Source: Pukyongia sp.
GTDB taxonomy: Bacteria; Bacteroidota; Bacteroidia; Flavobacteriales; Flavobacteriaceae
Assembly (NCBI GenBank): GCA_030148705.1
Contig: JASBSY010000009.1
Coordinates: forward strand, 62,001-126,000
Length of the DNA stretch: 64,000 bases
Direction of reading: 5' to 3'
Of the stretch, positions 62,405-64,000 are shown one piece after another (position 1 is the stretch's first letter; each line of letters begins with the position of its first letter). Under the pieces are notes generated by a model that saw only the letters and a program-made list of their open reading frames with translations, did not search any database and was not told where the DNA came from. Both the position numbers and the translations under genes were made by a program.

Positions 62405-63019
62405 TTATTTAATCTTTTTCACTCTTTTGCGATCGGACTTCTTTCTTTTTGTTCTTCTATCATCATTCCAATCGTCATTATGAATATACCAATCATCGTG
62501 CCAATATTTTTTGTTGTATTTGTTTACATGGCCTTTGGTATTCCGTATAAATCCTCTTCGATTATAGAGTACCTCAAGGTTTCCTACCTGTACCAATTTT
62601 CCCCGATGATAGTCCATATGCACTCGTCCGATGCTTCGTACCTTTCCGTTGCGTTTATAGGTTATATACGTATCTCCAATACTTCGAACCCGGCCAAAGC
62701 GATCCCAGCGAACTACGTCAATCGCACTACGTCTTCCCTTCATATAAGCCACATGACCCGGAGCAGTTCCGTAATAGGCGGTGTGCTGTCGGCGATTTAG
62801 CCTTGAATAAGGCGCGTTACGCCTCAATTCCCGGAAATTAAAACTTCCATCGGCGGTTAGGCTGAACAATAAACCGTTTTCAACAAACTGGATCTCCTGG
62901 GAGTTATAATAGCGATCGTATGTACCCGTTTTATGCACTACATTTTGGTGGCGTTGAGCAAATGTCTGCGTAGCGATTCCAAACAGGAATGCAACTACTA
63001 ATAGAACAGCTTTCTTCAT
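62405..63019 (-). CDS. Exported Tyr/Arg-rich repeat protein
   Basis: A 204-residue secreted protein with a signal peptide ending TQTFAQ. The body carries 18-20-residue repeats: WDRFGRVRSIGDTYITY, KRNGKVRSIGRVHMDY, HRGKLVQVGNLEVLY, NRRGFIRNTKG. These resemble the repeats of the product at 60744-62171. The C-terminus is basic and Asp/Trp/His-rich (YWHDDWYIHNDDWNDDRRTKRKK). No family name can be given with certainty. The two paralogues are in tandem, 233 bases apart. Confidence 0.75.
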   Translation of the reverse strand: MKKAVLLVVAFLFGIATQTFAQRHQNVVHKTGTYDRYYNSQEIQFVENGLLFSLTADGSFNFRELRRNAPYSRLNRRQHTAYYGTAPGHVAYMKGRRSAIDVVRWDRFGRVRSIGDTYITYKRNGKVRSIGRVHMDYHRGKLVQVGNLEVLYNRRGFIRNTKGHVNKYNKKYWHDDWYIHNDDWNDDRRTKRKKSDRKRVKKIK

Positions 63020-63191
63020 AATAAATGTATTTAGGGTGATGCGGCATATTTGGCGATGCCGGCTTGCGCTATTTGGTATAGGTAAACCAATAGCTGTGCC
63101 AAAAACACAAATAATTGGAAATCAGATAATTAAAATTATAAATATGCTGGGCTATCTTTCAGAGTAGAGAAAAAGTAACGGTTTGACCGGA

Positions 63192-64000
63192 TTATTCCAC
63201 GATAAATCGGGCTGTCTTGAGGATTTTACCATCGCTATATACCTGGTAGAAATACATACCTGTTGGATAATCGTTTGCATATATCGCTACAGGATTAGTC
63301 AGCGCCGGAATCTCTTTCAATGTTCGACCAAAAACATCGATTATTTTTACAGATTGAATCGCCAATGAATTTGGAATATACAATGATGCAGCATTAGTTA
63401 CAGGAACCGGATATAGCCGGATGTAATCCTGAACGGATTCTACAATTCCCATGGTATTATCACAGGATGTCGCATTATTAAAAAAGTAGATTTCGCCATT
63501 ATCGTTAAAACAAACCAATGTAGACCAACAGGTGGCATCCAAAATTTCAACATATGGCTCAAAGCCTGTAACTGAACCTATCCCTTCTATCCAGGTCTCC
63601 TGTACGGCGGCACTGGCTGAAAATTCAATCACTTTACGTGCTGCGCCGGCTATCATCTGTTCAGAGGTATTAATTACCGTAACTTCTGTCGAGGTGCCCG
63701 GAGTGGAATCTCCAAGCGTACAACTGGGACTATCCAGCATAGTAAATGTGTCTCCAATCTCCAGGTTGAAATCATACATAATCTCTTCATCATTGATGTC
63801 GGGATTGTATTTGTATATTATACCATTCTCTTCTCTAACCAGGCATCCTGCATTGGATGAGGCCGAACTTTCCACAACCTTATAGGTGATATTATTTACG
63901 ACTTCCTCACCGACTATAGTAAGTTGATAAGTTACTGTGTAAGGGTCAGGTCCACCAAAGGGACACCAATATACATCCACACTCCACTGGTGATCTTCTT
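63192..64000 (-). CDS. T9SS-secreted protein, C-terminal part (5' end outside window)
   Basis: A 269-residue segment open at the right edge; the frame continues upstream past a GTG at 63980 (residues EDHQWSVDVYWC precede), so the start lies beyond 64000. The last 85 residues form a type IX secretion sorting domain of type A: LYPVPVTNAASLYIPN, VKIIDVFGRTLKEI and GMYFYQVYSDGKILKTARFIVE. The upstream part is a beta-rich cargo domain (YTVTYQLTIVGEEVVNNITYKVVES, IEGIGSVTGFEPYVEILDATCWSTLVCFNDNGEIYFFN). It would cross the outer membrane via T9SS and attach to the surface. Confidence 0.85.
   Translation of the reverse strand, partial: EDHQWSVDVYWCPFGGPDPYTVTYQLTIVGEEVVNNITYKVVESSASSNAGCLVREENGIIYKYNPDINDEEIMYDFNLEIGDTFTMLDSPSCTLGDSTPGTSTEVTVINTSEQMIAGAARKVIEFSASAAVQETWIEGIGSVTGFEPYVEILDATCWSTLVCFNDNGEIYFFNNATSCDNTMGIVESVQDYIRLYPVPVTNAASLYIPNSLAIQSVKIIDVFGRTLKEIPALTNPVAIYANDYPTGMYFYQVYSDGKILKTARFIVE

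Noticed and set aside
1-64000. CRISPR arrays, prophage, insertion sequences, rRNA operons
   Set aside because: I saw no regularly spaced repeats, transposase or integrase genes, terminal repeats or rRNA sequence; the genes are ordinary chromosomal ones.

Overview
The window is a stretch of chromosome from a member of the Bacteroidota, almost certainly a marine-type Flavobacteriaceae. The evidence is a type IX secretion C-terminal sorting domain (63192-64000), a fused CcsB-CcsA cytochrome c assembly protein, DUF4290, DUF4834 and DUF2911 proteins, TonB-linked barrel proteins with carboxypeptidase-like N-termini, many lipoproteins, weak Shine-Dalgarno sequences, and promoters of the Bacteroidota form TTG-N18-20-TAnnTTTG (for example at 10176, 29587, 35775 and 53027). 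The genus cannot be named from the sequence alone. Genes are dense, in short operons with 1-4 base overlaps. I see no rRNA, CRISPR, phage or insertion sequence. One tRNA (Met, CAT) is present.

Layout. 1-7.4 kb: exported hydrolases and amidohydrolases flanking an arsenic cluster (arsR, acr3-type arsB, a small cation-efflux-like membrane protein). 7.5-10.1 kb: tRNA-Met, a START-like protein, a class IV aminotransferase, YqgE and HU. 10.3-13.7 kb: a tightly overlapping minus-strand operon, AAA ATPase-recQ-fmt. 13.8-16.1 kb: DUF493-DUF4290-murA. 16.1-18.4 kb: a coiled-coil membrane protein, YjdI and a photolyase. 18.9-24.1 kb: DUF2911, then an operon of a PIG-L deacetylase, a 35-residue membrane protein and a sodium:solute symporter. 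24.2-29.1 kb: a seven-gene minus-strand operon (DUF2520, KdsC-like phosphatase, UbiA-type prenyltransferase, GNAT, Maf, a lipoprotein, MscS). 29.2-32.8 kb: truncated hemoglobin and ccsBA. 32.9-44.6 kb: a 7TM-LuxR regulator, fumC, small exported proteins, a TonB-type receptor, arsC-yceI, HAD, cupin and amidohydrolase genes, and prfB with its programmed frameshift. 44.7-51.8 kb: a metalloprotease, threonine aldolase, YegP, YbaB and an S9 peptidase. 51.9-56.5 kb: a cysteine-synthase-like gene followed by an alpha-oxoamine synthase and, convergent, a GNAT; I propose this as a sulfonolipid (capnine) locus. 56.6-60.7 kb: DUF4834, YfhO and a glycosyltransferase. 60.7-64 kb: two related exported repeat proteins, one with a long basic Ser/Arg/Asn tail, and a 5'-truncated T9SS cargo protein.

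Most promising for follow-up: the candidate sulfonolipid locus; the 35-residue protein coupled to the symporter; the one-component membrane regulator (7TM plus LuxR helix-turn-helix); the small frameshifted gene upstream of the photolyase; and the exported repeat family at the right end. MurA carries Asp at the position of the usual catalytic Cys, which predicts fosfomycin resistance.
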